Assembly: GCF_001294455.1 (NCBI RefSeq)
Contig: NZ_LIKT01000019.1
Span: forward strand, 1-64,000
Reading direction: 5' to 3'
DNA: 64,000 nucleotides
Source: Phaeobacter sp. 11ANDIMAR09
GTDB taxonomy: Bacteria; Pseudomonadota; Alphaproteobacteria; Rhodobacterales; Rhodobacteraceae
The notes beneath the pieces are model-generated. The model was not told the DNA's origin and made no database searches. It worked only from the letters and a program-made list of their open reading frames with translations. The translations under genes and the position numbers were made by a program. Numbering within the stretch: position 1 is the stretch's first letter; each line of letters opens with the position of its first letter. Positions 24,317 through 33,763 of the stretch are shown here, piece by piece.

Positions 24317-25281
24317 GGTGGTCTGCCTCTCCTGTTCTGGGCGCAGTGATGGTCATCGCCTATACCGGCTTTGTCTCTTCGGCGGATGGGATCATCAAGC
24401 TTCTGGCGGGGGGCTATGAGGCGGCGCAGATCTACGTGCTGTCGGGCGGGTTGGTGGCGCTGTTGTCGGTGCTGGTGAGCTGGGGCTGCATCTGGGGGCA
24501 GGCTTATCGGGGTAACAGAGGGGTATCACTGCCGCCAAGAGGAGCTGTGTCAGCCCCATGTCGGCCGCCAGAAGTGGTGCCCTGGCGTACCGCTTGCCCG
24601 CGCGCTATGGCGCTGCGAAGTCTCGCGGCCCTGCTGGGGGCCATTTGCTTTTTCTACGCCTTTCGCCTGCTGCCTTTTGCGCAGGTTTTCCTGTTTATTG
24701 GACTGATGCCGCTGCTGGCGGGGGTTATGTCTGGGCTGATCCTGAAAGAGCGGATTGGGTTTGGGGCATGGATTGCGCTTGGTCTGGGTTTTGTGGGGGT
24801 GTTGTTTTTGTTTCCCAGCGGCGTCTCTTCTGTATCGGGAGGGTATATTCTGGCGCTATTGGGGGCGGCGTCGGGGACATTCTCCATGGTGATGGCGCGG
24901 TACATCAGTCGCTATGATGCAAATCTTCTGCCGCAGGTTTTTTATCCCAACCTACTGCTCTGTCTTGCGATGCTGCCGCTGTTGCCCTTTGTCTGGCAGC
25001 CGATGCCGCTGGGCAATCTGGCCTGGGTCTTCGGGTATGGTGTGCTGCTTTTTGCCGCCCGCTGGCTAGCGGTGTCGGCCCTGCGTCTGCTGCCTGCCTA
25101 TGTGGTGACGCCTTTGATGAACCTGCAATTTGTCTGGATGCTGACAATCGGGGCCTGGATCTTTGGAGAGATGCCTAGCCAAGGCACCTGGATTGGCGGC
25201 TGCATCGTGATCGGGTCAGGCCTGTTCCTGCTCTGGGGGCAGGTACTGAACCCCAGAGGGCGTCAGCGCATGGCCGCATAG
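24313..25281 (+). CDS. EamA/DMT-family membrane transporter
   Basis: The 322-residue protein has about ten membrane helices in two EamA halves. Visible features include LLGAICFFYAFRLLPFAQV at the end of the first half, ALGLGFVGVLFLFPSG, and the second-half VTPLMNLQFVWMLTIGAWIFGE. A hydrophilic Pro- and Arg-rich insertion at about residues 66-100 is longer than usual. DMT proteins export or exchange small molecules such as amino acids. The ATG overlaps the stop of the preceding gene by four bases, tying the exporter to the repeat-peptide cassette. It converges on erpA. Confidence 0.87.
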   Translation: MRWSASPVLGAVMVIAYTGFVSSADGIIKLLAGGYEAAQIYVLSGGLVALLSVLVSWGCIWGQAYRGNRGVSLPPRGAVSAPCRPPEVVPWRTACPRAMALRSLAALLGAICFFYAFRLLPFAQVFLFIGLMPLLAGVMSGLILKERIGFGAWIALGLGFVGVLFLFPSGVSSVSGGYILALLGAASGTFSMVMARYISRYDANLLPQVFYPNLLLCLAMLPLLPFVWQPMPLGNLAWVFGYGVLLFAARWLAVSALRLLPAYVVTPLMNLQFVWMLTIGAWIFGEMPSQGTWIGGCIVIGSGLFLLWGQVLNPRGRQRMAA

Positions 25282-25358
25282 CGCACTAGGTTTAGGGAGA
25301 TCAGTTGGAGGTCGCCTCTGACAGCGGCAGGGCGAGGGGCCTATTTGGGGTTTACCCC

Positions 25359-25682
25359 TTACATCGAAAACGATGTGCCGCAGCCGCAGCTGGAGGAGGC
25401 ATTGGGGTTTTCGATGGTAAAGCGCGCGCCGATCAGCTCTTCGGTGAAATCAATCACCGCGTTTTCCAGAAACGGCAGTGAGACGGTGTCGACCACCACC
25501 TTTTCGCCCTGACCTTCAAGCACCAGGTCGTCTGCGGCTGGTGCATCCAGGGCGATCTCATATTGAAAGCCTGAGCAACCGCCGCCTTCGACCGCGACAC
25601 GCAGGGCCAGGCCCTGGGCTGCAGCGCCGATTTCGGTCAGTCGAGCAAAGGCCCGGTCGGTCACTTTTGGTGGCAGGTTCAT
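25359..25682 (-). CDS. erpA: Iron-sulfur cluster insertion protein ErpA
   Basis: An A-type carrier that delivers Fe-S clusters to apoproteins. The 107-residue protein has the three conserved cysteines: Cys in VEGGGCSGFQYE and the C-terminal pair in SSSCGCGTSF. Length and motif order match ErpA/IscA; ErpA is preferred from the ENPNASSSCGCG tail. It is divergent from dgt with 90 bp between, and its 3' end faces the exporter gene. Confidence 0.9.
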   Translation of the reverse strand: MNLPPKVTDRAFARLTEIGAAAQGLALRVAVEGGGCSGFQYEIALDAPAADDLVLEGQGEKVVVDTVSLPFLENAVIDFTEELIGARFTIENPNASSSCGCGTSFSM

Positions 25683-25772
25683 CTGGTCTCTCCCGATGCT
25701 GTATTGCAGCGCATCCCATTATATAGAAAGGTGCAGGCAGATCGACAAGATTTCACGGGAGAAAGATTAGTC

Positions 25773-26924
25773 ATGCATGCCTCTTATGCCACCAAACCGG
25801 ATCAAAGCCGGGGCAGGCTGATCGCTGAGGAGGAAAGCAGCTTTCGCTCGCCCTATCAGCGCGACCGTGATCGGATCATCCATGCCAGCGCCTTTCGGCG
25901 GCTCAAACATAAGACCCAGGTCTTTGTTGAGCATGAGGGGGACAACTACCGCACCCGGTTGACCCATTCGATCGAGGTGGGACAGGTCGGGCGGACCATT
26001 GCCGCCGCTTTGGGGCTCAATCAGGAGCTGACCGAGGCGGTGGCCCTGGCCCATGATCTGGGGCATACGCCCTTTGGGCACACCGGCGAGGATGCGCTGC
26101 ATGCGCTGATGCAGCCCTATGGTGGCTTTGATCACAACGCCCAGGCGATCCGTATTGTGACCAATCTGGAGCGCCACTATGCCGAGTTTGACGGGCTGAA
26201 CCTCACCTGGGAAACCCTTGAGGCTATTGCCAAACATAATGGTCCGGTAGTGGGAGAGCTGCCCTGGGCCCTGGCGGAATGTAACGCGGCGATGGATCTG
26301 GAGCTGCATACCCATGCCAGCGCTGAGGCGCAGGTCGCTGCCCTGTCCGATGACATCGCCTATAACAATCATGATCTGCATGACGGGCTGCGCGCTGGGC
26401 TATTCAGAGATGAAGATATCACCCATCTGCCAATTATTGGCGCCGCCTATGCGCAGGTTGACGACACCTATCCTGGCCTTGATCCGCTGCGTCGCCGCCA
26501 TGAGGCCCTGCGCCGAGTTTTTGGCGTTATGGTCGGGGATGTGATCGACACGGCTCGCGCCAACCTCCGGGACAGCGGTGTTCAAAGCGTCGAAGAGGTG
26601 CGGTCGCTGGGGCGCCCGGTGGTGGCCTTTTCGCCGGAGTTGTGGCGGGATCTGAAAGAGATCCGTGCCTTTTTGTTTCGCCATATGTACCGGGCCCCTT
26701 CGGTCATGGAGGTGCGCATTCGCATGGCGGCGATTGTCGAAGATCTGTTTCCCTACCTCTTGGCCAATCCGCTGCAAATGCCCGATCGCTGGCATGAGGA
26801 AATCAAGGCGGCATCAGATCAGACCACCCTGGCGCGGATTACCTCTGATTACATTGCCGGTATGACGGACAGGTTTGCACTGCAGCAACATGAACAATTG
26901 ACCCGAGAGGGGAGGCTCTCCTGA
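25773..26924 (+). CDS. dgt: Deoxyguanosinetriphosphate triphosphohydrolase-like protein
   Basis: The 383-residue protein is an HD-domain dNTPase of the short type, which hydrolyses dNTPs to deoxynucleoside and tripolyphosphate. The N-terminal signature is YQRDRDRIIHASAFRRLKHK, and the metal residues are in RLTHSIEV and LAHDLGHTPFGHTGEDAL (HD motif). A later NHDLHDGLRAGLF segment completes the site. The ATG at 25773 is preferred over an upstream TTG-type start, since the family begins about 20 residues before SPYQRDRDR. A YciI gene follows after 133 bp. Confidence 0.92.
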   Translation: MHASYATKPDQSRGRLIAEEESSFRSPYQRDRDRIIHASAFRRLKHKTQVFVEHEGDNYRTRLTHSIEVGQVGRTIAAALGLNQELTEAVALAHDLGHTPFGHTGEDALHALMQPYGGFDHNAQAIRIVTNLERHYAEFDGLNLTWETLEAIAKHNGPVVGELPWALAECNAAMDLELHTHASAEAQVAALSDDIAYNNHDLHDGLRAGLFRDEDITHLPIIGAAYAQVDDTYPGLDPLRRRHEALRRVFGVMVGDVIDTARANLRDSGVQSVEEVRSLGRPVVAFSPELWRDLKEIRAFLFRHMYRAPSVMEVRIRMAAIVEDLFPYLLANPLQMPDRWHEEIKAASDQTTLARITSDYIAGMTDRFALQQHEQLTREGRLS

Positions 26925-27057
26925 TCAGCAAGCGGGATCTGGCGCAGATTTATCCCGGGGGTGGGCTCTGGCTGTATTTCTGCTGAAATCTGGCCCTATG
27001 CTCCGGCCTGCTGTGGCTTTTTCTTTGGGAAATCGCAGGACAAGACCGGGGCGCGCT

Positions 27058-27354
27058 ATGAAACAATGGACAGTTACTTTTCTTGATGCCCCAGGCATGT
27101 CGCGTATCCGCAGTGATAGAGCGCGGCGCAATGCGCATATTGCCTTTGTCCGGAACCGACCCGAGTTGCAGATTGGTGGGCCTTTGGCGATGGTGCCGAT
27201 GCAGGATTTTCCGGGTGCCATCTGGACAGTTCAGGCAGACTGCCGCGCCGATGTTGAGCGGTTAATCCTGTCGGATCCCTACTATGTCGCCTCGTTGCGT
27301 CGCTACACAGTCAGCGCCTGGGGAGATGCCGCCGTGGGCCAGGCGGCGCTTTGA
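27058..27354 (+). CDS. YciI-like family protein
   Basis: A 98-residue ferredoxin-fold protein starting MKQWTVTFLDAPGM, with RRNAHIAFVR (the His-containing segment), QIGGPLAM and the C-terminal ADVERLILSDPYYVA. These are family-typical positions of YciI/dehydrochlorinase-like proteins, whose activity is generally unknown. Here the usual Asp is not obvious, so catalysis is uncertain. It sits between dgt and argS on the same strand. Confidence 0.75.
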   Translation: MKQWTVTFLDAPGMSRIRSDRARRNAHIAFVRNRPELQIGGPLAMVPMQDFPGAIWTVQADCRADVERLILSDPYYVASLRRYTVSAWGDAAVGQAAL

Positions 27355-27435
27355 CCGCTGCTGGTGTTGCGCTGGGCGCAAGATCGGGGCGATAAAGGCC
27401 TCTCGGCCCGTTTATACGCTGGTCTTGTTTCATAG

Positions 27436-27449
27436 AATGGTTGACCATT
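27436..27449. promoter_or_regulatory. Palindrome in the argS upstream region
   Basis: AATGGT (27436-27441), TG, ACCATT (27444-27449): a perfect 6+6 inverted repeat 48 bp upstream of the argS ATG, overlapping a possible -35 TTGACC (27441-27446). It may be an operator or chance. Confidence 0.3.
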
Positions 27450-27496
27450 GAGCTAGGCATGATAAGCCGCAAAGCCGAACCAATGGGACGCCAGAG

Positions 27497-29242
27497 ATGA
27501 ACCTTTTTTCCGATATCCGTGCGCTTGTCATCGACAGCCTGACTGCAATGACTGCTGAGGGCGCTCTGCCCGAGGGGCTCGATTTTGCCAATGTCGCTGT
27601 TGAGCCACCGCGAGATTCGGCGCATGGGGATATGGCGACCAATGCCGCCATGGTGCTGGCCAAGCCCGCTAAGATGAAGCCGCGCGATATCGCCGATGCC
27701 CTGGCCGCCAAACTGGCAGAGGATGAACGCATCACCTCGGCTGAGGTGGCAGGCCCTGGGTTCCTGAACCTGCGGCTGGCGCCGGTGGTCTGGCAGGGCG
27801 TGCTGGGTGCGGTTCTGGAGGCCGGGCTGGACTATGGGCGTGCCGATCTGGGCCAGGGCAAGCGGGTCAATGTTGAATATGTTTCGGCGAACCCCACCGG
27901 GCCTTTGCACGTGGGGCACACCCGCGGTGCGGTCTTTGGCGACGCATTGGCTTCGCTGCTGAGCTATGCGGGCTATGACGTCACCCGCGAGTATTACATC
28001 AATGATGGGGGTGGGCAGGTCGACGTCCTGGCGCGCTCGGTCTACCTGCGTTATCTCGAAGCCCATGGCCAGGAAATCGCCTTTGCCGATGGCACCTATC
28101 CCGGTGACTATCTGGTCCCCGTGGGCGAGGCGCTGAAGGACAAGGTGGGCGACACCTATGTTGATCAGCCCGAGGATGTCTGGCTGGCCGAGGTGCGGGA
28201 GTTCTCCACCGATGCGATGATGGAGCTGATCCGTGAGGATCTGGCGATGCTGGGCATCAAGATGGATGTCTTCTATTCTGAAAAATCGCTCTATGGCACC
28301 GGCCGGATCGAGGCTGCCTTGGCAGAGCTGGAAAGCAAAGGGCTGATTTATCAGGGCGTCCTGGAGCCACCAAAGGGCAAGAAGCCTGATGATTGGGAGC
28401 CGCGCGAGCAGACCCTGTTCAAATCTACCGATCACGGCGATGATGTTGATCGGGCAGTGAAAAAATCCGATGGCGCCTGGACTTATTTCGCCCCGGATAT
28501 CGCCTATCACTATGATAAGGTCTCCCGCGGCTTTGACGAGCTGATCGACATCTTTGGTGCTGACCATGGTGGTTATGTCAAACGGATGAAGGCCGCTGTT
28601 TCGGCGCTCTCCGATGGCAAAGTGCCGCTGGACATCAAGCTGTGTCAGCTGGTGAAGCTGTTCAAGGATGGCCAGGAATTCAAGATGTCCAAACGGGCAG
28701 GGACCTTTGTCACCCTGCGCGATGTGGTTGATGCGGTAGGCCCCGATGTGACCCGCTTTATGCTGCTCACCCGCAAGAATGATCAGGGCTTTGACTTTGA
28801 TCTGGATAAGGCGCTGGAGCAATCCAAAGACAACCCGATCTTCTACGTGCAATATGCCAATGCGCGGATCTGTTCGACCCTGCGCAAAGCGGGTGAGGCT
28901 GATATTGCCACCGATGACGCGGTGCTGGGCGCGGCGGACCTGGCGCAGGTCTCCCATCCGGCGCAGCTGGCTGTGGTTAAGAAACTGGCAGAATGGCCGC
29001 GCCAGATCGAAATCGCAGCCCGCACAAACGAGCCGCACCGGGTTGCTTTCTACCTCTATGATTTGGCGTCAGAGCTGCACGGGCTCTACCACCTGGGCAA
29101 AACCGAGTTTGGTTTACGTTTTGTTAACGAGAGCAGCGAAACGGCAACACATGCCAATTTGGCGCTGGCGCGCAGCGTTTCCATTGTTATTTCCGCCGGT
29201 CTTGGTATTCTAGGGGTGAAACCGGCGCAGGAGATGCGGTAA
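27497..29242 (+). CDS. argS: Arginyl-tRNA synthetase
   Basis: A class I synthetase that charges tRNA-Arg. The 581-residue protein has the N-terminal Add-1 tRNA-binding domain, the HIGH-type motif [18 protein letters not shown] near residue 135, the KMSKS-type [13 protein letters not shown] near residue 395, and the DALR anticodon-binding domain at the C-terminus ([18 protein letters not shown]). No defects are seen. The next gene, a SPOR protein, follows 98 bp later. Confidence 0.97.
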   Translation: MNLFSDIRALVIDSLTAMTAEGALPEGLDFANVAVEPPRDSAHGDMATNAAMVLAKPAKMKPRDIADALAAKLAEDERITSAEVAGPGFLNLRLAPVVWQGVLGAVLEAGLDYGRADLGQGKRVNVEYVSANPTGPLHVGHTRGAVFGDALASLLSYAGYDVTREYYINDGGGQVDVLARSVYLRYLEAHGQEIAFADGTYPGDYLVPVGEALKDKVGDTYVDQPEDVWLAEVREFSTDAMMELIREDLAMLGIKMDVFYSEKSLYGTGRIEAALAELESKGLIYQGVLEPPKGKKPDDWEPREQTLFKSTDHGDDVDRAVKKSDGAWTYFAPDIAYHYDKVSRGFDELIDIFGADHGGYVKRMKAAVSALSDGKVPLDIKLCQLVKLFKDGQEFKMSKRAGTFVTLRDVVDAVGPDVTRFMLLTRKNDQGFDFDLDKALEQSKDNPIFYVQYANARICSTLRKAGEADIATDDAVLGAADLAQVSHPAQLAVVKKLAEWPRQIEIAARTNEPHRVAFYLYDLASELHGLYHLGKTEFGLRFVNESSETATHANLALARSVSIVISAGLGILGVKPAQEMR

Positions 29243-29340
29243 AAAACCGCGCACAACCGTCGGACTGAGGCAGTTCAAGAGACCCAAATGCAGTCAGGTG
29301 AGAGTTGTCTCGCCTGGCGCTAAGGGCAGCAAGGCGGATT

Positions 29341-30927
29341 ATGGCGTATTTTGCGCAGGCGGGCTCCGGTCAGCCCAACTCCCATAATGGCTCCCCGGAT
29401 GGGGCGGCTTCTGATGGCTTTGGGCAGCAAGGCGCAGGCCCCAGAGTGACGGTGAACCCGCAGGTTACTGCCCGTCCGTTAGCAGCAGTTCAGCACCCCC
29501 CGAGCTTTCAACAGGCGCCTCAGCCTGCGCCTCAGGTGGCTCCAGTGCAGCCGCAGGTGTCGCGCTCTGTCAGTCCCTTTCCCGCGGAAGGGCCTGATCT
29601 CTATACCAATTACCAACCCCCTGCGTCAGAACCTGAGGTCGAGCCACAGCCTGTGTCCTTTGCCGCTGCAGCGCCAGTTCAGCAACCCAAATTGCAGGAC
29701 TATGTGAGTGAAGACTACGCGGTCCCGGGGATTGGCTCACAGACCTACGCTGCACCGGGAGCAGTTTCTACAGGAGCAACGGTTTCGCATCCTGAAGCCA
29801 CTTCTAGCTATGCGGAGCCAGATTATCTGGCTCAGGGCAGTAGCAGTGAAAGCGGCGCCTATGGCGCGGCCTATGGGGCTGCAGCCGCACAGAACTATGG
29901 GTATGAATCGCAGGAAGATGCTGCCGACGATTACGGCTATGACGACGGCAACAGCTTTGCAACACCGATAGCCGCATCGGGCCTGGCCCGTATCACCGGC
30001 CTGGTCGGAGCTGCCGCCTCGCTTGCCCTGGTGGTTGGGCTGGGGGTCTGGGGCTATCAGCTGGTCATGCGCGATGTCAGCGGGGTTCCCGTGGTGCGCG
30101 CAGTAGAAGGCCCGATGCGGACGCAGCCCGAGAACCCTGGCGGCAGCCAGGCAGACTATCAGGGCCTTGCGGTGAATTCTGTAGCCGCAAATGGCACCGC
30201 CGAAGCCGCCGCTGACCGGGTGACCCTGGCTCCGCAGCCTATCGAGCTGTCGCAGGATGATCAGCCCATGTCGCGCCTCTCGGCCCCAGAAGCGGATGTT
30301 CCCCCACGGGTGATCGGCCAAGGCGCTGAACCCGCAGCTCCCCAGGTTTCCGAAGCCTCTGTCACCGCCTATCAGAATGGCGATATCGATGCCCTGGTGG
30401 CTGAACTTACCGATGGTGTGGCGCCGATTACTGGTGACCCGGCCCAGGACGGGGCTGTAGCAGCGCCGTCGATTGTGCAGCCTGAACCCTTGCAACCTGT
30501 TGAGATCGCTGCAATTGGCTCGCCAACTGCGCCCTCTTCAGCTCTGCGGAATGCGCCAGGTGTCAAAATCTCGTTGCGCCCAAACCTGCGGCCCGCACGG
30601 TTTAGCCCTGCTGTGGCCCAAACTACCCCCGGGAGTGGTCGCGCCACTTTGGAGGTGGATCCCAATAGTCTTCCGGTCGGCACCCGCCTTGCGCAGCTCG
30701 GAGCCTATGAAAGCGCCGCCGTGGCGCGCGCGGAATGGGACCGGATCTACAATCGCTTTGAGGACTATCTGCAGGGCAAGACCCGGGTGATCCAGCGTGC
30801 TGAAAGCGGTGGGCGCACCTTCTATCGTCTGCGCGCCATGGGCTTTGACGGGCTTTCGGATGCACGCCGGTTCTGCTCGGCTCTGGTCGCGGGTAAGGCG
30901 GACTGTATTCCGGTGACAACTCGTTGA
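29341..30927 (+). CDS. SPOR-domain membrane protein
   Basis: The 528-residue protein has a long Pro-, Gln- and Ala-rich cytoplasmic N-terminus (about 215 residues), one membrane helix (LVGAAASLALVVGLGVWGY), a disordered periplasmic linker, and a C-terminal SPOR domain (VGTRLAQLGAYESAAVARAE onward, with FYRLRAMGFDG). SPOR domains bind denuded septal peptidoglycan, so it probably localises to the division site. It is followed by nagZ with a TGATG stop-start overlap, consistent with a cell-wall operon. The SPOR region is short and family-typical; the rest is low complexity. Confidence 0.88.
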   Translation: MAYFAQAGSGQPNSHNGSPDGAASDGFGQQGAGPRVTVNPQVTARPLAAVQHPPSFQQAPQPAPQVAPVQPQVSRSVSPFPAEGPDLYTNYQPPASEPEVEPQPVSFAAAAPVQQPKLQDYVSEDYAVPGIGSQTYAAPGAVSTGATVSHPEATSSYAEPDYLAQGSSSESGAYGAAYGAAAAQNYGYESQEDAADDYGYDDGNSFATPIAASGLARITGLVGAAASLALVVGLGVWGYQLVMRDVSGVPVVRAVEGPMRTQPENPGGSQADYQGLAVNSVAANGTAEAAADRVTLAPQPIELSQDDQPMSRLSAPEADVPPRVIGQGAEPAAPQVSEASVTAYQNGDIDALVAELTDGVAPITGDPAQDGAVAAPSIVQPEPLQPVEIAAIGSPTAPSSALRNAPGVKISLRPNLRPARFSPAVAQTTPGSGRATLEVDPNSLPVGTRLAQLGAYESAAVARAEWDRIYNRFEDYLQGKTRVIQRAESGGRTFYRLRAMGFDGLSDARRFCSALVAGKADCIPVTTR

Positions 30928-31931
30928 TGACCTGCGGTGCTACCATTCTGGATGCCACTGGGCTGGCCCTGACTGCGGAAGAAAAGGCCTTCTTTCGCGA
31001 CGCCGACCCCTTTGGCTTCATTCTCTTTGCCCGCAATATCGAGAGTGCCGACCAGGTTCGCGCTCTCTGCGCCGAGCTGCGCGAGTCTGTGGGTCGTGAT
31101 TGCCTCATCACAATCGACCAAGAGGGCGGCAGGGTTCAACGCCTGCGCAGCCCACTCGCCCGTGACTGGATGGCGCCATTGGACCATGTCAAACAGGCGG
31201 GCGACGGGGCTGAGCGGGCGATGTATCTGCGCTACCGTCTTATTGCGCAGGAACTGTTGGATCTTGGGGTTGATAGCAACTGCGCCCCCGTTGGCGATCT
31301 GGCAACACCGGACACGCATCCGTTTCTAAGGAACCGCTGCTACGGTGACCGCCCCAAACAGGTGGTCCGTCTGGCGCGCGCAGCCGCCCAGGCGCATCTG
31401 GACGGTGGGGTTCTTCCGGTTCTGAAACATATGCCAGGCCACGGCCGCTCGGTACTGGACAGTCACAAAGATCTACCGCATGTCACGGCCCCGCTTGATA
31501 CACTTCAGGAGCATGATTTTGCCGTTTTTTCCGGCCTTTCTGATTTGCCCTTGGGGATGACAGCACATCTGGTCTTTGAGGCGCTGGATGATCAACCTGC
31601 CACGGTTTCGCACAAGGTTGTGCAGATGATCCGCCGCGATATCGGTTTTGGTGGTTTGATCATGACCGATGATATTTCAATGAAAGCCCTGGCTGGAACT
31701 CCGAGTGAAAAGGCCGCAGCCGCGCGTCGTGCGGGCTGTGATCTGGTGCTGTTTTGCAATGCGTCCCTGGCAGAGCGGCGCGCCGTGGCAGAGGCTGCAG
31801 GCAGGCTGGACCAGGCAGGGCAGGAGCGTGCCAATGCGGCCATGGCGCAGCGCCAAGCCCCCATCGCGCTTGACACCGAAGCCGCCGAGGCCGAACTTAC
31901 CGCCTTGATGGGCGGAAAGGTCTATGTCTGA
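30927..31931 (+). CDS. nagZ: Beta-N-acetylhexosaminidase NagZ
   Basis: A glycoside hydrolase family 3 enzyme that removes GlcNAc from muropeptides during peptidoglycan recycling. The 334-residue protein has ITIDQEGGRVQRL, the signature LKHMPGHGRSVLDSHKDLP (catalytic His/Asp dyad loop), and the nucleophile region GLIMTDDISMKAL. The ATG at 30927 overlaps the upstream stop (TGATG), and the 3' end overlaps scpA by eight bases. With anmK at 49771 the window has two muropeptide-recycling genes. Confidence 0.93.
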   Translation: MTCGATILDATGLALTAEEKAFFRDADPFGFILFARNIESADQVRALCAELRESVGRDCLITIDQEGGRVQRLRSPLARDWMAPLDHVKQAGDGAERAMYLRYRLIAQELLDLGVDSNCAPVGDLATPDTHPFLRNRCYGDRPKQVVRLARAAAQAHLDGGVLPVLKHMPGHGRSVLDSHKDLPHVTAPLDTLQEHDFAVFSGLSDLPLGMTAHLVFEALDDQPATVSHKVVQMIRRDIGFGGLIMTDDISMKALAGTPSEKAAAARRAGCDLVLFCNASLAERRAVAEAAGRLDQAGQERANAAMAQRQAPIALDTEAAEAELTALMGGKVYV

Positions 31932-32721
31932 ACAAAATCTGTTTCACGAGGTCACGGCGCAGTCTGTGGAGGAACGGCTAGCAGCCGAAGCCTTGATTGT
32001 TGATGTCGATGGCTTTGAAGGGCCGCTCGACCTGTTGCTGACGCTGTCGCGGACGCAGAAGGTAGATCTGCGTCGGATCTCTGTGTTGGAGCTGGCCCGG
32101 CAATATCTGACATTTGTCGATCATGCTAAGGAGCTGCGCATCGAACTGGCGGCTGACTATCTGGTGATGGCGGCCTGGTTAGCCTATTTGAAATCACGGC
32201 TGCTGCTGCCGCCTGATCCCAGCGAAGAGGGGCCGTCGGGGGCCGAACTTGCAGCGCATCTGGCCTTTCAGCTGGAACGCCTGCAGGCGATGCGCGATGC
32301 GGCGGCCCGCCTGATGGGGCGGGATCAGCTGGGGCGTGATTTCTTTGTGCGGGGCCAGAACCAGGATATTCAGCGGATACGGACCGTGACCTATTCCGCC
32401 AACCTTCTGGACCTGATGCAGGGCTATGCCCGCATCCGCACCAAGGATGATTTCCGCCCCTTTGTGATGGACCGTGACAGTGTCTTTACCATGGAAGAAG
32501 CGCTGGAGCGCATGCGAAGTTTGATAGGTTTTACAGGAAGCTGGACCGATATGCTTAGCTATTTGCCCGATGGCTGGCACAAGGACCCGGTCAAGCGGCG
32601 GTCGGCTACGGCGGCAACCTTTGCCGCCTCCTTACAGCTGGTCAAGGAAGGGCGGCTCGAAATCCGCCAAAGCGATAACTTTGCGCCCATTCAGCTGCGC
32701 AGTCTGGATGAGGAGAGCTGA
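31924..32721 (+). CDS. scpA: Segregation and condensation protein A
   Basis: ScpA is the kleisin of the bacterial SMC complex. The 265-residue protein has the family signature VDGFEGPLDLLLTLSRTQKVDLR and AAWLAYLKSRLLLP, and a winged-helix C-terminus (ATFAASLQLVKEGRLEIRQ). It overlaps both nagZ and scpB by a few bases, so it is translated as part of the same operon. Confidence 0.94.
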   Translation: MSEQNLFHEVTAQSVEERLAAEALIVDVDGFEGPLDLLLTLSRTQKVDLRRISVLELARQYLTFVDHAKELRIELAADYLVMAAWLAYLKSRLLLPPDPSEEGPSGAELAAHLAFQLERLQAMRDAAARLMGRDQLGRDFFVRGQNQDIQRIRTVTYSANLLDLMQGYARIRTKDDFRPFVMDRDSVFTMEEALERMRSLIGFTGSWTDMLSYLPDGWHKDPVKRRSATAATFAASLQLVKEGRLEIRQSDNFAPIQLRSLDEES

Positions 32722-33395
32722 TGCAACCCGAAAGCCCCCGAGCGGTCAGTGAGCCGCATAGTGACAGCGACAGCCTGTTTGATGCCCCGCCAATCGCGGA
32801 GCAGGAGCGCATGGTCGAAGCAGTGCTTTTTGCCAGCGCCACCCCGGTGACCCTGCGCGATCTTGAAGGGCGGATGCCGCATGGGTGCACCCCGGCAGCG
32901 GCACTGGAACATCTGCGCAAACGCTACGAGGGGCGCGGGGTGCGGGTCGTGCAGGTGGGCGAGGCCTGGGCTATCCGGACCGCACCTGATCTTGGGTTTT
33001 TGATGCAAAAGGAAATCGTCGAGACCCGCAAGTTGAGCCGAGCCGCGATCGAAACCTTGGCGATTATTGCCTATCACCAGCCGGTGACACGTGCCGAAAT
33101 CGAGGAAATTCGCGGGGTTTCTGTGTCGCGTGGCACGGTGGATCAGCTGCTAGAGATGGAGTGGATCCGCATCGGGCGCCGCCGGATGACGCCGGGGCGA
33201 CCAGTGACCTTTGTGGTGACGCCAGTGTTCCTCGATCATTTTGGCCTGGAAAGCGCCCGAGATTTGCCGGGGCTCAAGGAGCTGCGTGCAGCTGGCCTGT
33301 TGGAAAACAGACCACCTCCGGGCAGCCTGCCCTTGGGGCAGGGCGGTGATGACGGCGATGAGGATGCGGATCAGCCCGAACTGTTTGGCGAGTAA
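32721..33395 (+). CDS. scpB: Segregation and condensation protein B
   Basis: ScpB, a dimeric winged-helix partner of ScpA and SMC. The 224-residue protein has MVEAVLFASATPVTL, AIETLAIIAYHQPVTRAEIE, and IRGVSVSRGTVDQLLEMEWI. An acidic tail (DDGDEDADQPELFGE) follows. It starts on the TGATG overlap with scpA. Confidence 0.94.
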   Translation: MQPESPRAVSEPHSDSDSLFDAPPIAEQERMVEAVLFASATPVTLRDLEGRMPHGCTPAAALEHLRKRYEGRGVRVVQVGEAWAIRTAPDLGFLMQKEIVETRKLSRAAIETLAIIAYHQPVTRAEIEEIRGVSVSRGTVDQLLEMEWIRIGRRRMTPGRPVTFVVTPVFLDHFGLESARDLPGLKELRAAGLLENRPPPGSLPLGQGGDDGDEDADQPELFGE

Positions 33396-33538
33396 AACTG
33401 CCTGAGGCGCCATGTCGCTTGTATCAGTGTGCGGCGCCAAGGAATTGCCAGATTGTTCTGTTAGGTAGAGACCGACGCGGGGCCACATGCGGTCTCGCCC
33501 TGGGGCGACCATGAAAGCGCTGGAGTGGGAAAACGGGT

Positions 33539-33763
33539 ATGAACCTTGATATGATTGTAAAAATGGTGATGCGGCGTCTTTTGGGTAAGGCGGTGAATGC
33601 CGGAGTAGATGCGGGGCTTGGGGCTCTTTCCGGGCGTAAGTCACGTCGGTCTGGTCACGAGGGCCGCGCACAGGCGGAAACTCCGGCCGAAGCTGAGGCC
33701 CGCGCTGAGCGCGAACGGATTCGCGAAATCAGGCAGGCGCGTCGGGCACGGCGGAATTCCTAA
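33539..33763 (+). CDS. Small basic hypothetical protein
   Basis: The 74-residue product starts MNLDMIVKMVMRRLLGKAVN with an amphipathic helix, then a Gly/Ser/Arg hinge and an Arg/Glu-rich tail (RERIREIRQARRARRNS). It is probably a nucleic-acid or membrane-surface binding peptide, but I do not recognise it. It is 143 bp downstream of scpB and overlaps the 3' end of the convergent MFS gene by 35 bp. GTGGGAAA ahead of the ATG gives a weak ribosome site. Confidence 0.6.
   Translation: MNLDMIVKMVMRRLLGKAVNAGVDAGLGALSGRKSRRSGHEGRAQAETPAEAEARAERERIREIRQARRARRNS

Noticed and set aside
27311-29038. 575-codon minus-strand frame
   Set aside because: It is fully antisense to argS, which has all class I synthetase motifs. 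Long antisense frames are expected in GC-rich DNA.
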